From: Notamacropus eugenii
Lineage: Eukaryota; Chordata; Mammalia; Diprotodontia; Macropodidae
DNA length: 64,000 nt
Direction of reading: 5' to 3'
Assembly: GCF_028372415.1 (NCBI RefSeq)
Contig: NC_092875.1
Span: 412,123,239 to 412,187,238, forward strand
How positions within the stretch are numbered: the stretch's first letter is position 1; every line of letters begins with the position of its first letter. Positions 10,840 to 22,001 of the stretch are shown piece by piece. The notes beneath the pieces were generated by a model that searched no databases, was not told the origin of the DNA, and saw nothing but the letters and a program-made list of their open reading frames with translations. Both the position numbers and the translations under genes were made by a program.

Positions 10840-11491
10840 AATGGGATTCAAAGATGACAATAAGACATCCCCACCCTCAAGAATCTAAAATCGTACATTT
10901 GAAAGAAATATAAAGTCAAGTATGTTAAGTTCCAAATATATGACACAGACATAAGACCTACGAAATTTCAAAAGAGAGAAATGTTGAGTTTGGGATTGGC
11001 TATAGGAAGCCTCATGAGGGAAGTAGAATGTGAGCTGAGTGTTAAAGGAAGCTTCGGGTATAGATAAAGGGGAAGAGAAAGGAGGTCTGAGAGGATTTGA
11101 AGTGGCATGAAGTACGAATAAAGGCTTAGGGGAAGTATCCTCATGACACAAGAAACTGATCAGCTAGAATGAAGTTTCTATTCACAAGTGGAATATAGGA
11201 TATAAGTTTGAAATAGCATCTGCCTTCATTTTTGCTTACCTTCTACCATGAGACACATGCATTTGTGTACACACACACACGTACCATATCATTTTTGGAG
11301 GTAGCACTTGATCTGACCTTTGAAGGAAGTACAGATTTCATCCTGCCTCTTACAGAGGCATCAGTAAGGAAAGAGTACATTAAAAGCATGGGGATTAGCT
11401 TGTACAAAAAAAGAGACAGGAAATGCTATGTTGTGAGTAAAGTATGTGAAATAATACTGAAGTACTACTGACGTGTAGAGGGAAATTGTAT

Positions 11492-11552
11492 ATAGGGTGT
11501 TTCAAAAGTCTTTGTATAGTGTTAAGTTATTAAAGTTTTAAGACTAAGACTA
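11492..11552 (+). mobile_element. Mariner-type terminal fragment or mini-MITE
   Basis: Begins agggtgtttcaaaagtcttt after a TA, a common mariner-type end, and then runs into gttaagttattaaagtttta, a short near-palindrome. The other end is incomplete (ttttaagactaagac). It lies between collinear L2 pieces. Confidence 0.45.
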
Positions 11553-11576
11553 TTAGGATTGTATAAAAATGCTGGA

Positions 11577-11826
11577 AGGGCAGTCAGGTGGCACAAGGGA
11601 TAGAGTGCTGGACCTGAAGTCAGGAGGACTTATCTTCCTGAATTCAAATCTGGCCTCAGATACTTATTAGCTGGGTGACCCTGGGCAAGTCATTTAAGCC
11701 TGTTTGCCTCAGTTTCCTCATTTGTAAAATGAAATGGAGAAGAAAATGGCAAACCACTCCAATATCTTTGCCAAGAAAACTTCAAAAGGGGTCATGAAGA
11801 GTTTGAAACAACTAAACAACAAAAAC
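11577..11826 (+). mobile_element. tRNA-derived SINE with RTE-type tail
   Basis: Head ggcagtcaggtggcacaag, gatagagtgctggacctgaa, gtgaccctgggcaagtcatt; tail ggagaagaaaatggcaaacc, ctttgccaagaaaac and a terminal gtcatgaagagtttgaaac followed by aac repeats. The tail matches the 3' end of RTE LINEs as remembered, which would supply the reverse transcriptase. Confidence 0.85.
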
Positions 11827-11909
11827 CATAATAATAATTCTGAAAAGGTTGGTTGAAACTAGGACATAAAGAACTTTAAATGCCCAAAAGGAGTTTATAC
11901 TTGATCCTA

Positions 11910-12030
11910 GAAGTGACTTGCCAATGGTTACCCAGCTGCTCTGTGTCAAACACCGAACTTCAGCTCAGGTCCTGCATCTGGCCAGTGGACCAGCTTCCTG
12001 ATTCCAAGGGCAGCTATCTCTCTACTATGA
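11910..12030 (-). mobile_element. SINE (MIR-type) head fragment, antisense
   Basis: Contains agtgacttgccaatggttac, cagctcaggtcctgcatctg and a reversed head ending in caagggcagctatctctc. 5' half of the SINE only. Confidence 0.5.
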
Positions 12031-12055
12031 AAACATTACTTCTCTTTGATATCAT

Positions 12056-13150
12056 AGCATTAAGTTGAATCTCTGCACAAGTCATACAAGAGAAAGCACA
12101 TACACTGGCCAGCTGAGAGATTAAAATGGCTTCTAGCAGAGAATGTATTTGTTTCTTTAGGGTTAAAGGCTGACAGCACAGTGTCTGTGAGGACAGTATT
12201 TTTGTTATGTAATCCTTCGTGCATACAATACCATCCACTTGAGTTGTGCTGTTTTCTGTGTGGAAGATTGATATGAATTACCTGCTGCTGTTGTATCCAG
12301 CCCCAAATAGCCAAATAGCCAGGATACCTTGTGCCAGGTTGGCATTGGCAGTCATGCTTTTCCTCATCACACTTAAAGATAAAAGGTACAACATTACACT
12401 TGAATGTGCTTCGTGATAACAATGCTGTAATAGGCACTTAATAAGTTTATCAGACTGTAGAAGTCAGGAGCAGCCACTACAGAAAATGGCTGGCCAGAGT
12501 TATTATCGAAACAATCCAAGTCGTTCTATTTGAGCTCTACTGTGTTGAACATAATAGCACTGTCTAGACTCATTGCCTGCATTATGGTTTATTGCCGTCT
12601 CCTTGGTCCTAGGTGCTCAAGGCGGCTGAAGATGACCCCACTTAATGAGAGTCACACAAGAGAACTACGAAAACGAGAATATTTTTCGGACTCTGCAAAA
12701 ATATGAAGGGTTTTTTATGTGACTTTTATTTTTAACCCTTTGAAAGGGATTTGGATAACTGTTTTTTTTCCCTCAAGATGAAAAGATTTATGGGCCTATT
12801 TAAAACTCCTTCACATTCTCTGATGAAAGAATTTCTCGTGGTGGTCAGTGAGCTGCCTCCTCACTGTTGGACCCAGAGGAAAATCAAAACTGAGTCAATA
12901 ACCAATGAATACTTACTGAATGCAGAGGAGACCCTAAATATGCAAATATACTTTTCGGTCCTTTGAGTTTTATATCATGAGATTTTGAAGAGAAAAATGA
13001 ATTAAAAGGATGGCCTTAAATGGGGGTATATTATTCAGTTTTACCTATTATTCTTATTTTATGTTATTATCCCTGTTTTGGCAGTAGGTAAAATAAAGGA
13101 CTGAAAACCTAAAGTATTCTCAAGGTTGTTTCATCTGCTGGTGGCAGAGC
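12056..13150. other. Repeat-poor block, possible conserved noncoding DNA
   Basis: About 1.1 kb without a SINE, LINE or simple repeat that I recognise, and with mixed rather than low-complexity composition. Overlapping minus open frames (12437-12060, 125 codons; 12238-12014) show no domain and stop abruptly; I do not call them genes. A plus frame at 12751-12966 is likewise unsupported. Confidence 0.35.
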
Positions 13151-13157
13151 TTCAAAT

Positions 13158-13358
13158 AGAATCATAAAAGGCTATTAGTTGAAAGGACTTCAACATCATT
13201 TTATTTCCCTTCCTCAAAGCTTCTACCATCACTCCAATTTTATAGGTTAGGAATCTGAGTTCTTCAGAGGTGAAGTGACTTGTCTGAAGTCACAGACGAA
13301 AAATTGAGGTTCAAATTCAGATCTCCTAGTTCCCAGACTAATATTTTCAGTGATAGTA
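13158..13358 (-). mobile_element. MIR3-like SINE, antisense
   Basis: Starts with a CR1/L3-type reversed tail (aatagaatcataaaaggc), then gaggtgaagtgacttgtctg and tgaggttcaaattcagatct. Immediately followed by a second, sense SINE. Confidence 0.7.
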
Positions 13359-13360
13359 GA

Positions 13361-13495
13361 GGGGCAGCAAGGCGTAGTGGGGAGAGGCTGGCTATGAGTC
13401 AGGAAGCTCTGGATCCAACACTTGCCATTAATATATAATAACTGTGTGTTCTTGACTAAGTTGCTTAAGCTTTCACTATTCTAGAGAAGTTTCAA
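13361..13495 (+). mobile_element. tRNA-derived SINE, short
   Basis: Head ggggcagcaaggcgtagtgg and aggaagctctggatccaaca, then a decayed body ending near ctagagaagtttc. Back-to-back with the antisense MIR3-like copy. Confidence 0.6.
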
Positions 13496-14214
13496 AGAGA
13501 AATGCATTGATGATGGTGTCATGAGAATGAGTAGTTTTCACACCAGGAATTCCAAGTACTTATAAAAATCTCATGTCCAGATCAAAACAAAATAATATTC
13601 TGAATACTTTAGATTATTTTTCTTTGGAAATTATAAGCTTGGACAACATTTTAAAAGGAAAAATTAATTAAAGTCAAAGCCCTCTTAGATGACTTGCAAA
13701 GTTGCAGTGTTACAATCTTAGCTTAATAAAAAAAACCATTCTGCCCCCAACTTTTCTCCCTTTGAAAATAAATGATGTGATAATTCCCCCATTATTTATG
13801 AAAACCTGATAATTCATATGTAACTACCACAGTGCACAGTGAAATTAACAGAAAAGTTATTGTTCAGGACAAATTACAATTGGTAAATCCTTTAAATGCT
13901 TTTATATTTTTAAGTGAAGAATTCATATTTCTGTCACTTTATTTGGCTCCTTTTGGAAACTTCCTCTCCCTCTGTTAAGAAAAGTGGGCAATTAAATCTC
14001 CCCATATTTTTTCTAAACACAAAGTAATATTTTAATATTAAAATACTAGATGCTATTATGGACTAGTCATGTTTTGTGTTTTACTATCCCATAAATGACA
14101 TGGATATCAGATAAAAGTGATTTAAAATTAATATTTTTTAAATTCAGAGATTCTTATTTTGGCCAAGGTACATAAAATTTCTCAGGTGAAATAGTCATAC
14201 AAGCACATTTTCCT
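13496..14214. other. AT-rich repeat-poor block, possible enhancer-like DNA
   Basis: No transposon signature. Many homeodomain-type TAAT/ATTA cores (aaattaattaaagtc near 13661-13676, cctgataattcatatg at 13805) and long mixed-complexity AT-rich sequence. Regulatory role is inference from composition only. Confidence 0.3.
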
Positions 14215-14345
14215 TATGTTGTCTCCTGCATTCAAGGGTGAGCTCTTTGAGAAAGCCGGAACTATCTTGTTTTTCTATTTATATCCTCAGAACTTAGCGT
14301 AGTGCTTTCTTTGCACACAGTCAGTGCATAATAAATGTATTTTTA
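14215..14345 (+). mobile_element. L2 3' terminus, sense
   Basis: Contains gggtgagctctttgagaaag, ttatatcctcagaacttagc and a tail gtgcataataaatgtatttt. Only the last ~130 bp of an L2. Confidence 0.7.
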
Positions 14346-15354
14346 TACATCCACTCATCATGGCCAGACAATTCTAACACAACTGACGAAAAATTCAAAC
14401 CGATCGCTCAAAATTATCTAGAGTAAAACAAATGCATCATTTGCTTATTTCAACTATTTGTCCTTTTTTTTAATGAAAGGAACTAAATTAACATCATGTA
14501 CAGGCATATTTGATCTAAAATGCCAGCCAAGATGAAAAACATAAAGCAATGATAATGCCTATGTAAATATTAAAATTTTAGTAGTTCATTACTATTACCT
14601 CTTTGGATCCGTGCTCCCTGATGTTCATACACGTTTCAAGAGGTATTCCAATTAAATTTGCAATTAATGATCTTAATTCTTTAAGAATGGTTTAAGTAAA
14701 ACTTCCAAATGCTGTCCTCACTCAAACTAACCTCCTAACAGAAAGGAAAAGGAAAAAAGGGGAAAAAAAGAAAAAGTTTAAATCTTTGCTACCACCAAAG
14801 TGCTGACGTCTTTTTTCCTTAACAGTCTTTGGCATGGGAAGCAGTAATGTTTCTAAGGAAATTCCCATTTAGTCCAATATTTAGAGAATATTCCTTTTTC
14901 TATTTGTAATGAGTCACATAAACATGTATTATGTTAGGACACAGGCTTAAAGGGTCAGCAGTGTTTTAATAACAGTTGTCAGTCTCAAGTGAAACACCTG
15001 GTGAAAAGCTGGAGTCTTTGCCTGGAGAGTACTCCCATAAGTAGTGCCTAAAGATTAGGGTGTGTACTTTGAAAAATTTCCATTGTATAGGAACAAAACC
15101 ATTGTAAGTGGTTGGCCTTGGGGAATTGTAAAAGAGATAATATTTTTATTTTGTTTTTCTGTTTTTAACTTTGGGAATTTGGGGGTAAAATGTAATTTTT
15201 TTTAAAAGAGAAAAAATCAGAAAAACCAGTCAACATACTGAAAAATTCTGATATTGTATCGAATGTTTCAAAATGATGGAAACCCATGTTTACAAAGGAA
15301 CAGGGAGTGTTGTCTTTTCATAACTTTTGGGGCCAAACTTCTTTTTTACTCTGG
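14346..15354. other. Unassigned AT-rich DNA
   Basis: About 1 kb with no recognised repeat and no open frame above about 60 codons. A-rich patch at 14740-14780 and T/G-rich patch near 15140-15200. I see nothing gene-like. Confidence 0.4.
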
Positions 15355-15530
15355 TGACATTGAGCTTTTATTATTTTGTGTTTTTTTCTTTCCAATGATG
15401 TTGTAATAATTTTGTATATTGCTTTTTCCTAGCTCTGTTTATTTCACTTTGCATCAGTTCATGTATGTTTTTCCAGCCCTCTCTGTTTTTATCATGTTTG
15501 CCATTGGTTACACATTACACAAATGTGTTC
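15355..15530 (-). mobile_element. L1 3' fragment, antisense
   Basis: Plus strand carries tttatttcactttgcatcag, ttcatgtatgtttttccagc and ttgctttttcctagctctg, the same landmarks as the L1 at 624-1455. Confidence 0.65.
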
Positions 15531-15700
15531 TACTGAAGATTCCACTGGACTCAGAGTCAAGATTCCTGAATTGTACTTCTGGACCTGACTTTCACTAAGT
15601 ATGCAATTTTAGACAAGTCACTCCCCCTTAGGTTCCTCCTCTGTAAAATGAGAAAATTGGGCTATATTGTCTCTAAAGGATTTTCTATCTATAAACTGCT
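15531..15700 (+). mobile_element. MIR3-like SINE
   Basis: Body actggactcagagtcaagat, acaagtcactcccccttag, tcctctgtaaaatgagaaaa, and a CR1-like end (ggattttctatctataaac). No target duplication seen. Confidence 0.6.
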
Positions 15701-17861
15701 ATATATTTACCATGGTCCAAAGGGATTCCCTCTTAGAAAAGGGGTCCATAGTCTAGACTCATGCAAACAAGGTTCAATCTCTGGGTGGGGATACCTAATC
15801 CCAAAAGAGGGGAATCTGGCCTTTCTCATACTCTTCTCATACTCACACAGAGTTCTAGGGAAAAATCTCTTAAATACAGTGTAGCTATGCCCCATGTCTA
15901 GGGTCTCCCTTAAGAAGTATTAATGGAATCTCTTCTTGAAAAATAGAGTACAAAGCAGTTATCAAGTATAGGACAAATATTTATTTCCTCTTCCACAATA
16001 TAAATACATAAAACTTTAAACAGAGACTCATTAACACAGATTGATAACTATCTAAGAACATAAAACAATTAACCATCATACTTACTAGGCTTTCCTGAAA
16101 GGCAAAGTACTTTGTGGTACTAAGGAACAAATGTTTTACTTTTCTCTCAAATCTGCTTGTCGAAGCAATCTACAATTTTCTGGGAGGCAAGAGAATACCT
16201 TGGTTTTCTTCATCCTTTCAAATACAATATCTTCTTAGCTTCTTCTAGTGGTGATGGTGCATCTTCTCCTCTAAGAAGTGTTATAGCATGAGGAAACATC
16301 TCCCTCTAGATGACTGGCACCAGCTGAGGAATAACTGATTTCTTAAACTCACAAGGTGGTCACTGGGGATTGAAATGCCAATTACTCAGGAATGTTGTTT
16401 GATGATCTTTCTCAGAGAAGGAAAATAAAACAAAGGAAGGAGCAAGAGATTCCAGGTTCAGTCTTCAGTTCATGTAGGCAAAGCCCAGTTCCCACTGCCA
16501 TATACCTGTATCTTCTATTGTTTGGGAGAGAGGAGGATAAAAAAAACCCAATCATCTTTCTACTCTTCTGAAATTTCAAGGGAGAAGTTGCAACATGTTC
16601 AAAAGAAAGAAAGAGGGGAGAAATATGTCAACAGTTCTTACAGCCTACTGATGTACTGAGCCTTTTCAGCTTTTACTAATCATCATTTACATAAGTCCCC
16701 GTCAGAGTGGGTGCCCCTGTGCAGATCAACAGAATACCTAGAAGCCATGATTTTCTCTCATCCTTTACAAAGGAGTCAGGGTACAGGGTACAATTCTCAC
16801 TGGGAGGAACCAGAGAGCATCACTGACCCCATCATAAGTATTCCACTTCAACCAAATAGCAGGTTCTTTAGATTGCCTTAGCTACTAAAAGTCTCTAAAT
16901 CGATAACTGGGGAGTGTGTTGGATTAATTGACATGGAGTAACCAACTTTTACTAATTTGGGTTTGTTAGGATACATGGATAACATGGAGATAAATGAAAA
17001 ATTCTCAAAACTAACATTGCCAGTTAATATTAGATTCTTATGCCAACATATAGTCTGAAGAAGTTAGCATTTTTGAAAAACAGTATTGAGTAACATCACA
17101 CTCTAAAAAGGTGACTGGAGTGGGTGCATAGCAGCTTTTTATTGTTCTTTGAGAGTCTATATTTTTTTCTTCAATCATTTTTTTAAAAGGAATCTAAATA
17201 GTAGTTGAGAGTTTTGTCTATTGGGCTAAAGTCTTTTAGGATGTTGAAAATGCAAGACTGAGAAGGTCAGAAAATAAGCCTCTACAAGAACTGCAACAAG
17301 GAGTTACCAAGTTGTCAAAAACTTTACAGTACACATTAAGATCTCTCCATGAATATTTTTTCTCCTTCAAATGCTGTGCAATTGGAGTGGTCATCATAAG
17401 TAAGAGAATATTGTGAAATACTTCTTTTGAATGGGGTACTCTAGCTTTGTGAACAAAGTATACAGGTCTTTGTAAGGAATTTAAGTCAAAGGAGACCCAG
17501 TTGAGATCCTCCAATGATATCAACTTTATTTAAATGTAATAAAATAAGTATGTAATGCTATAAGAAGGGTTCTTAAGCCATCTTTTTTTGTAAACTTAAA
17601 GCAGAAAAATGTTTTAAACAATGAGAATGTGAGGCAACATCAAAACAGTGTGTAAGCATTCTTCATGAACTTGGCTATGTAACATGAAATGTTCTAGAAC
17701 GTGAATTCAGTTACTGGACCTGTTAGAATGTACAATGGGCACATATTGTTATAACACATATCGCTTTTAAATTTTTAATTAATGTGACAATGTTCTCCTT
17801 CATCTTTTTTGGTCTTCTTTACTGGCTAATATTTATATGGTAGCAATTTATTATTATTATT
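15701..17861. other. Unassigned 2.1-kb block; LTR remnant possible in part
   Basis: No SINE or LINE recognised. On the minus strand 15985 downward there is an AATAAA-like signal followed by about 280 bp of GC-richer sequence, which could be the R-U5 end of an LTR, but I found no paired TATA, ends or target duplication. Small overlapping open frames on both strands at 15648-15895, and a 95-codon minus frame at 17523-17236 with no recognisable domain. Confidence 0.3.
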
Positions 17862-18085
17862 ATGAGAGGGATAGTGGATAGGCTTGGCTTCAGAAAGACC
17901 ACTCAAGTCCTGCTTTTGTGTGACCAGGAAAAAGTCATTAAGCATCAGGTCTCAGTCTCTAAATTCTCTAAGATTTTAAGTTACAGAGAAATTGCATATC
18001 TGCTTGGGCTCAGGGAACGTCCACATTGGTAATTCCCCATAACATTGAAATCAGAGATTTGGACCATAAGCAATGAAAAAATAGA
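17862..18085 (+). mobile_element. MIR/THER-family SINE with unique end
   Basis: tRNA-like start tagtggataggcttggcttc, body tgaccaggaaaaagtcatta, then a 3' segment with ggtaattccccataacattg and aaatcagagatttggacc. The same 3' segment appears reversed at 26585-26785, so it belongs to the family. Confidence 0.6.
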
Positions 18086-18394
18086 GTCAAGATATGTACA
18101 GAAATAATGGGACAACCTAGTTACCATTACTGAGGTCAAGGTCACTGGATTTTCCATCATATCTTCTTCATGGTTCAGTCCATATTATCCAGTAGGTCCA
18201 CTGTTACATTTCAGTTGATTAACTGTAATTTTTGTTTATATTATAGACATAGTTAATTATTACAAATATCTGTCAAACAATTGAATTTGCTTTATTGTTG
18301 TGTACATTTGTCATGAAGTCTAAAGAAAACTTCACTACATAACACAGCTTATGACTCTGCTTCAATGAGAGAACAATTGAGTTGAACGCAATGA

Positions 18395-19290
18395 TAGTTC
18401 ACTGACTGGCACAATCACCAAATGTTGGAGTTGGAAAGGATCTCGGAGATCTCTGTTCGGATCTCTTCTATGAAATACTGTGATCATCCTGCCTTGGTTT
18501 CCTCCAGTGAGGAGGAAATCTCTACAACCTAGGGCAGTTTGTTCCATTACAGTATAGTTCCAATCATTAGGACATTTTTCTCCCCTGACATCAAGCCTTC
18601 ATAAGCCTTTCTACAATTTCTACAGTTTCTTCCCAGTGCTCCTGGGTCCAAATGGAACAAGTCTAATCCATTTTCCACATGGAAGCACTACAAATACTTA
18701 AAGATGATCATTAACTTGTTTCCTCCCCTCAAGCACACAAGTCTTCTTTAGGGTAAATTTTCCTAGTTCCTTCACACTATCCACATATGAATATGTCATT
18801 ATCTTGAGATTCTTTAGAATCTTAGTTGACCTCATTTGACTTCTCTTAAACTTCTAAATATTCTTCTAAAACATAATGTCCAGAATGGAATACAACATTC
18901 CATATGTGGACCTATGGGGACACAGGTATTTGAATAATGTGAGGCTATACCACCAACTTATTCCTGAAAGTCATAGCCCTTTGGATGCATCACAACATCG
19001 CATTCGTTTGGCGAATTTTATCTTTTGCTTCCCACAGCATGCTGTTGACACACTTTGAAATTGTAATTTGTTAAAAACCTCATGGTGAGCTTCTTAGTCA
19101 CCTCTACCCAATTTTGTCCTTAAGAAGTTGCTTTATTGTACCTCATTGCCAATCTTTCTATTTTTCCTTACTAAATTTTATCTTTTTAGATTCAGTCCCA
19201 CGTGCAACTTGCTGTAATCTTTTTGGATCTTGATTTTGTCACTTTATGTGTTAGTCATCCACCTCATCAGTTATGCTATCCTATACCCAC
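18395..19290 (-). mobile_element. CR1/L3-type LINE, antisense, ~0.9 kb
   Basis: Plus strand reads as reversed CR1 3' sequence: ggagttggaaaggatctcgg, gggcagtttgttccattaca, cctagttccttcacactatc, cagaatggaatacaacattc, gatgcatcacaacatcgcat, then tgtaatctttttggatcttg. The order matches the amniote CR1 pattern I remember. Stops throughout; open frames at 18547-18362 and 18876-19058 are chance. Confidence 0.7.
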
Positions 19291-19390
19291 GACTTGATCA
19301 TCATCACACAGCTAGTTAATGTGTCAGAGGCAGGATTCAAATCCAGGTTTTCCTGACTTTAAAATCATCTCTCAATTCACTCTGCCGTGT
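19290..19390 (-). mobile_element. SINE head fragment, antisense
   Basis: Contains tcatcacacagctagttaat, gtcagaggcaggattcaaat and ccaggttttcctgactttaa, the reversed core and head of an MIR-type SINE. Confidence 0.6.
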
Positions 19391-19479
19391 ACCGTATTGA
19401 ATATTTTTATAATAATTCATTATTATTAAAACTTATTTGAAATATCCCACATAAATATCATTATGAATGGAAGAGATAG

Positions 19480-19650
19480 GCGTACATAGTGGAAAGGTCA
19501 GAAGGCTTTGATGCTAGTCCTGGCTCTACTAATAACCAGCTGGGTGACCTTGGGTAAGTGATGCAGCCCTTACTTTTCTCCTCTGTGAACAGAAGCATTT
19601 GGACTATACATTCCAAAATCTTACTAATCTAAGAGTCTTTCACTTCCTAC
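19480..19650 (+). mobile_element. MIR3-like SINE
   Basis: Contains ctagtcctggctctactaat, agctgggtgaccttgggtaa and tactaatctaagagtc at the end. A further sense MIR copy follows at 19725-19960 (tatggaccagtcacttagcc, ttataaaatggggataatga). Confidence 0.6.
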
Positions 19651-19724
19651 GGTATAATAGATATATAAAAAAAATTTGTGCAAAACAGAATGTTTCCTCT
19701 TACTAATAGAAACTAGACAAATAT

Positions 19725-19960
19725 TAGAGACAATGTAATATGATTAACAAAACACTGATCTTGAAGGAAAAAAGAAGCAGGTTAACATTTTAACTCTGAC
19801 ACTATCTAATTGTGCGAATATGGACCAGTCACTTAGCCACTAAGAGTTTTCTTATTTATAAAATGGGGATAATGATTTTTGCAGAAATACTTCAAAAGGT
19901 TTTTGTGAGGAAAGTGTGTTGCAAGGCATAACACACTATATTCACATAAGCTTCAGTTTC
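19725..19960 (+). mobile_element. MIR-type SINE
   Basis: Body taactctgacactatctaat, ggaccagtcacttagccact, aaaatggggataatgatttt and an L2-like end acaatgca-type text that is mostly eroded. Confidence 0.55.
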
Positions 19961-20489
19961 TGTTTAAAATATAATTTCAATCTGGCTGGAAAATATATTA
20001 TTATATTGTAAAGAGGGAATCCTTTTTTTATGTCCAGTATGGTGCACAAAACAAGAAGTTATAGAAAGCATTGAACCCATCTTGGCAAGCATATATTCTG
20101 GCAGAGTTTATATACAGTTTATCCCCAGCAATATAAATTTGTTAGTAAAGCAAAAGAGAGTCCCTCTAGATTAATATATTGCCAACTTCATGGTATTCTT
20201 CCAGCTAGACTTTAATGGCAGCTGGAAAAGTAAATGTAAAGTTAACTATTTGGTCTCCTTACAGACATTCCTTGGATTTTAATTGAGTCAATAGCCATAG
20301 GGAGTCATAATAAACATTTAGAGAGAGGTTCCTTAGTTACAAGTCTCACCTGATTTCTTAATTATTGTACTTCTTTCACAAGCTGCTCAATTTCACCCTT
20401 TGAATTCCTGACTCAGTTTGCTATTTCTCCAAAAGTGTCTCTACTTTCTTTAATATATTCAAACATATATTATCATTTTACATTCTTCA
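19961..20489. other. Unassigned AT-rich DNA
   Basis: About 530 bp with no recognised repeat or gene-like frame. Lies between an MIR and the antisense L1. Confidence 0.4.
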
Positions 20490-20672
20490 TTGAATTTTTT
20501 TTTATTGATTTTTAGTTTTTTGATGGGAACACTTTGTATTTGACAAAGCAATCACTTCACACCCTCCTACCCCATAATACCTTCTGATAAAGAAAAGGTC
20601 AAGCCATCTGATATGGCTATTTTGACTGACAATACACATTTTCAAAGCTGTTCTGATAGGCTGCGGAGGAAA

Positions 20673-20730
<58 letters not shown>

Positions 20731-21185
20731 CCTCACTAATCAGCACTGGCCATTCTATTTGGTCTGAGTTCTGTGGTCTTTTAATGTTGTCTTCATTTAC
20801 ATGATTGTAGTCACCGTTTGCGTTGTTGTCCTGGTTCTCCTTCTTTCTGTCTGCGTTAGGTTATGTGCCTTTTCATTTTTTTTACTCTGAATTCTTCATA
20901 TTCATCATTTTTTATTATGTACTACTCCATTATATTGTTATATTATAATTTTCTCAGCTATAGTCAATCACTGAACACAATTTATTTCTAGCTTTTTGTT
21001 GTTATACATAGTATTGCTATGGCTATTTTGGTACATAAGGGATATGCCATTTCCTTCCTTGGAATAATGTTACATTAAATGATAGTGGAGATAGTAAATG
21101 TCTTTGTTTTACCCCTCATCTTGTTGGGAAAGCTTCTAGACTTTCTCGAATGCGAATAATGCTGATTTTTCGTTTTAGAGAAAGT
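20490..21185 (-). mobile_element. L1, antisense: 3' end plus a piece of ORF2
   Basis: Starts with a reversed A-tail (T run near 20500). The 3'-end region carries attcttcatattcatcattt and tgctatggctattttggtac. From about 21060 the text changes to antisense ORF2: gatagtggagatagtaaatg and tcttgttgggaaagcttcta. The region expected between these two parts is missing, so this is a deleted copy or two adjacent copies. A CA repeat has grown inside at 20674-20727. Confidence 0.65.
20674..20727. repeat. (CA)n microsatellite, ~27 units
   Basis: Uninterrupted CA dinucleotide run within the antisense L1. It accounts for the His/Thr run in the short frame crossing it. Confidence 0.98.
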
Positions 21186-22001
21186 GTCATCAGCAGTTCT
21201 TACCTCCATTTTCTCATCTCACACTCACTTCTCAGTGCTAACTTTCAGCACCACCACCGGACTGGAATGGTTCTCTCTAAGGTAACCAGTGATCTATTAG
21301 TTACCAAATTCAATGACCATTTCTCAGTCTTCCTTCTATGTGATCTCTCTGCAGCTTTTTAATATCACTTATTCCTCTTGGACAGACTCATCTCTTGGTT
21401 TATCTGACACTACTTTCTCTTAGTTATTTTCCTATTTGTCTATTTCTTCTCAGTTTTCTTCTCTGAATCATCATTCTCCTTCTTATTAATGAGCATTGCC
21501 AAAAACTCAAACCTGGGCTCTTTTCTTCTTCCATTTCTTCTTCCATTTTATTAACTTTTATGGCTTTAATTATTATCTATATGCAAATGAGCTTCACATA
21601 TTTATATACAGCCTAAAATTCTCTTCCCAGTTCCTGTTAACTATTCCTCACCTGGATTTCCTGTAGGCATCTCAGATTTGACATGTATAAAATGAAATTC
21701 ATTAGATTTTCTAAAAATCTCTACATCAAACTGACCCATTCCTTTGAACCAACCTTCTAATCAGTGAGCTTCAGAACATGGAGTAATTCTGCACTCTTCT
21801 TCATATAGTCAATTAATTACTGATTTTTATTGATTTTACCTCCACTGTAATTCTCATTTCTTTCTCTTCACTTACCTAATTCAGACATATTAGGTCTATT
21901 AGAGGAGCCTCTTAATTTGCCTTCCTGCTTTCAATCTCTCCTCTCTCTAATCTGTCATCCTCATAGTTCTGAAGTTGATACTTCTGAATTATAGCTCTGC
22001 C
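21186..22001 (+). mobile_element. L2-type LINE, sense, RT-region left part
   Basis: Starts in the reverse-transcriptase domain: gtaaccagtgatctattagt, then a frame ending LCDLSAAF (about 21338-21361), which matches the L-D-L-S-A-A-F motif of L2/CR1 RT. Continues with tatatgcaaatgagcttcac and ggcatctcagatttgacatg in L2 order. It continues at 22458 beyond an insertion. Confidence 0.75.

Larger units (their letters stand above)
10840..11910 (-). mobile_element. L2-type LINE, antisense, with two insertions
   Basis: Plus strand follows the reverse of the L2 3' half: atccccaccctcaagaatct (10867), gagctgagtgttaaaggaag (11032), gggattagcttgtacaaaa (11391), then after the insertions gactttaaatgcccaaa-like text (11872) and cttgatcctagaag. 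Interrupted at 11492-11552 and 11577-11826. Confidence 0.65.
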
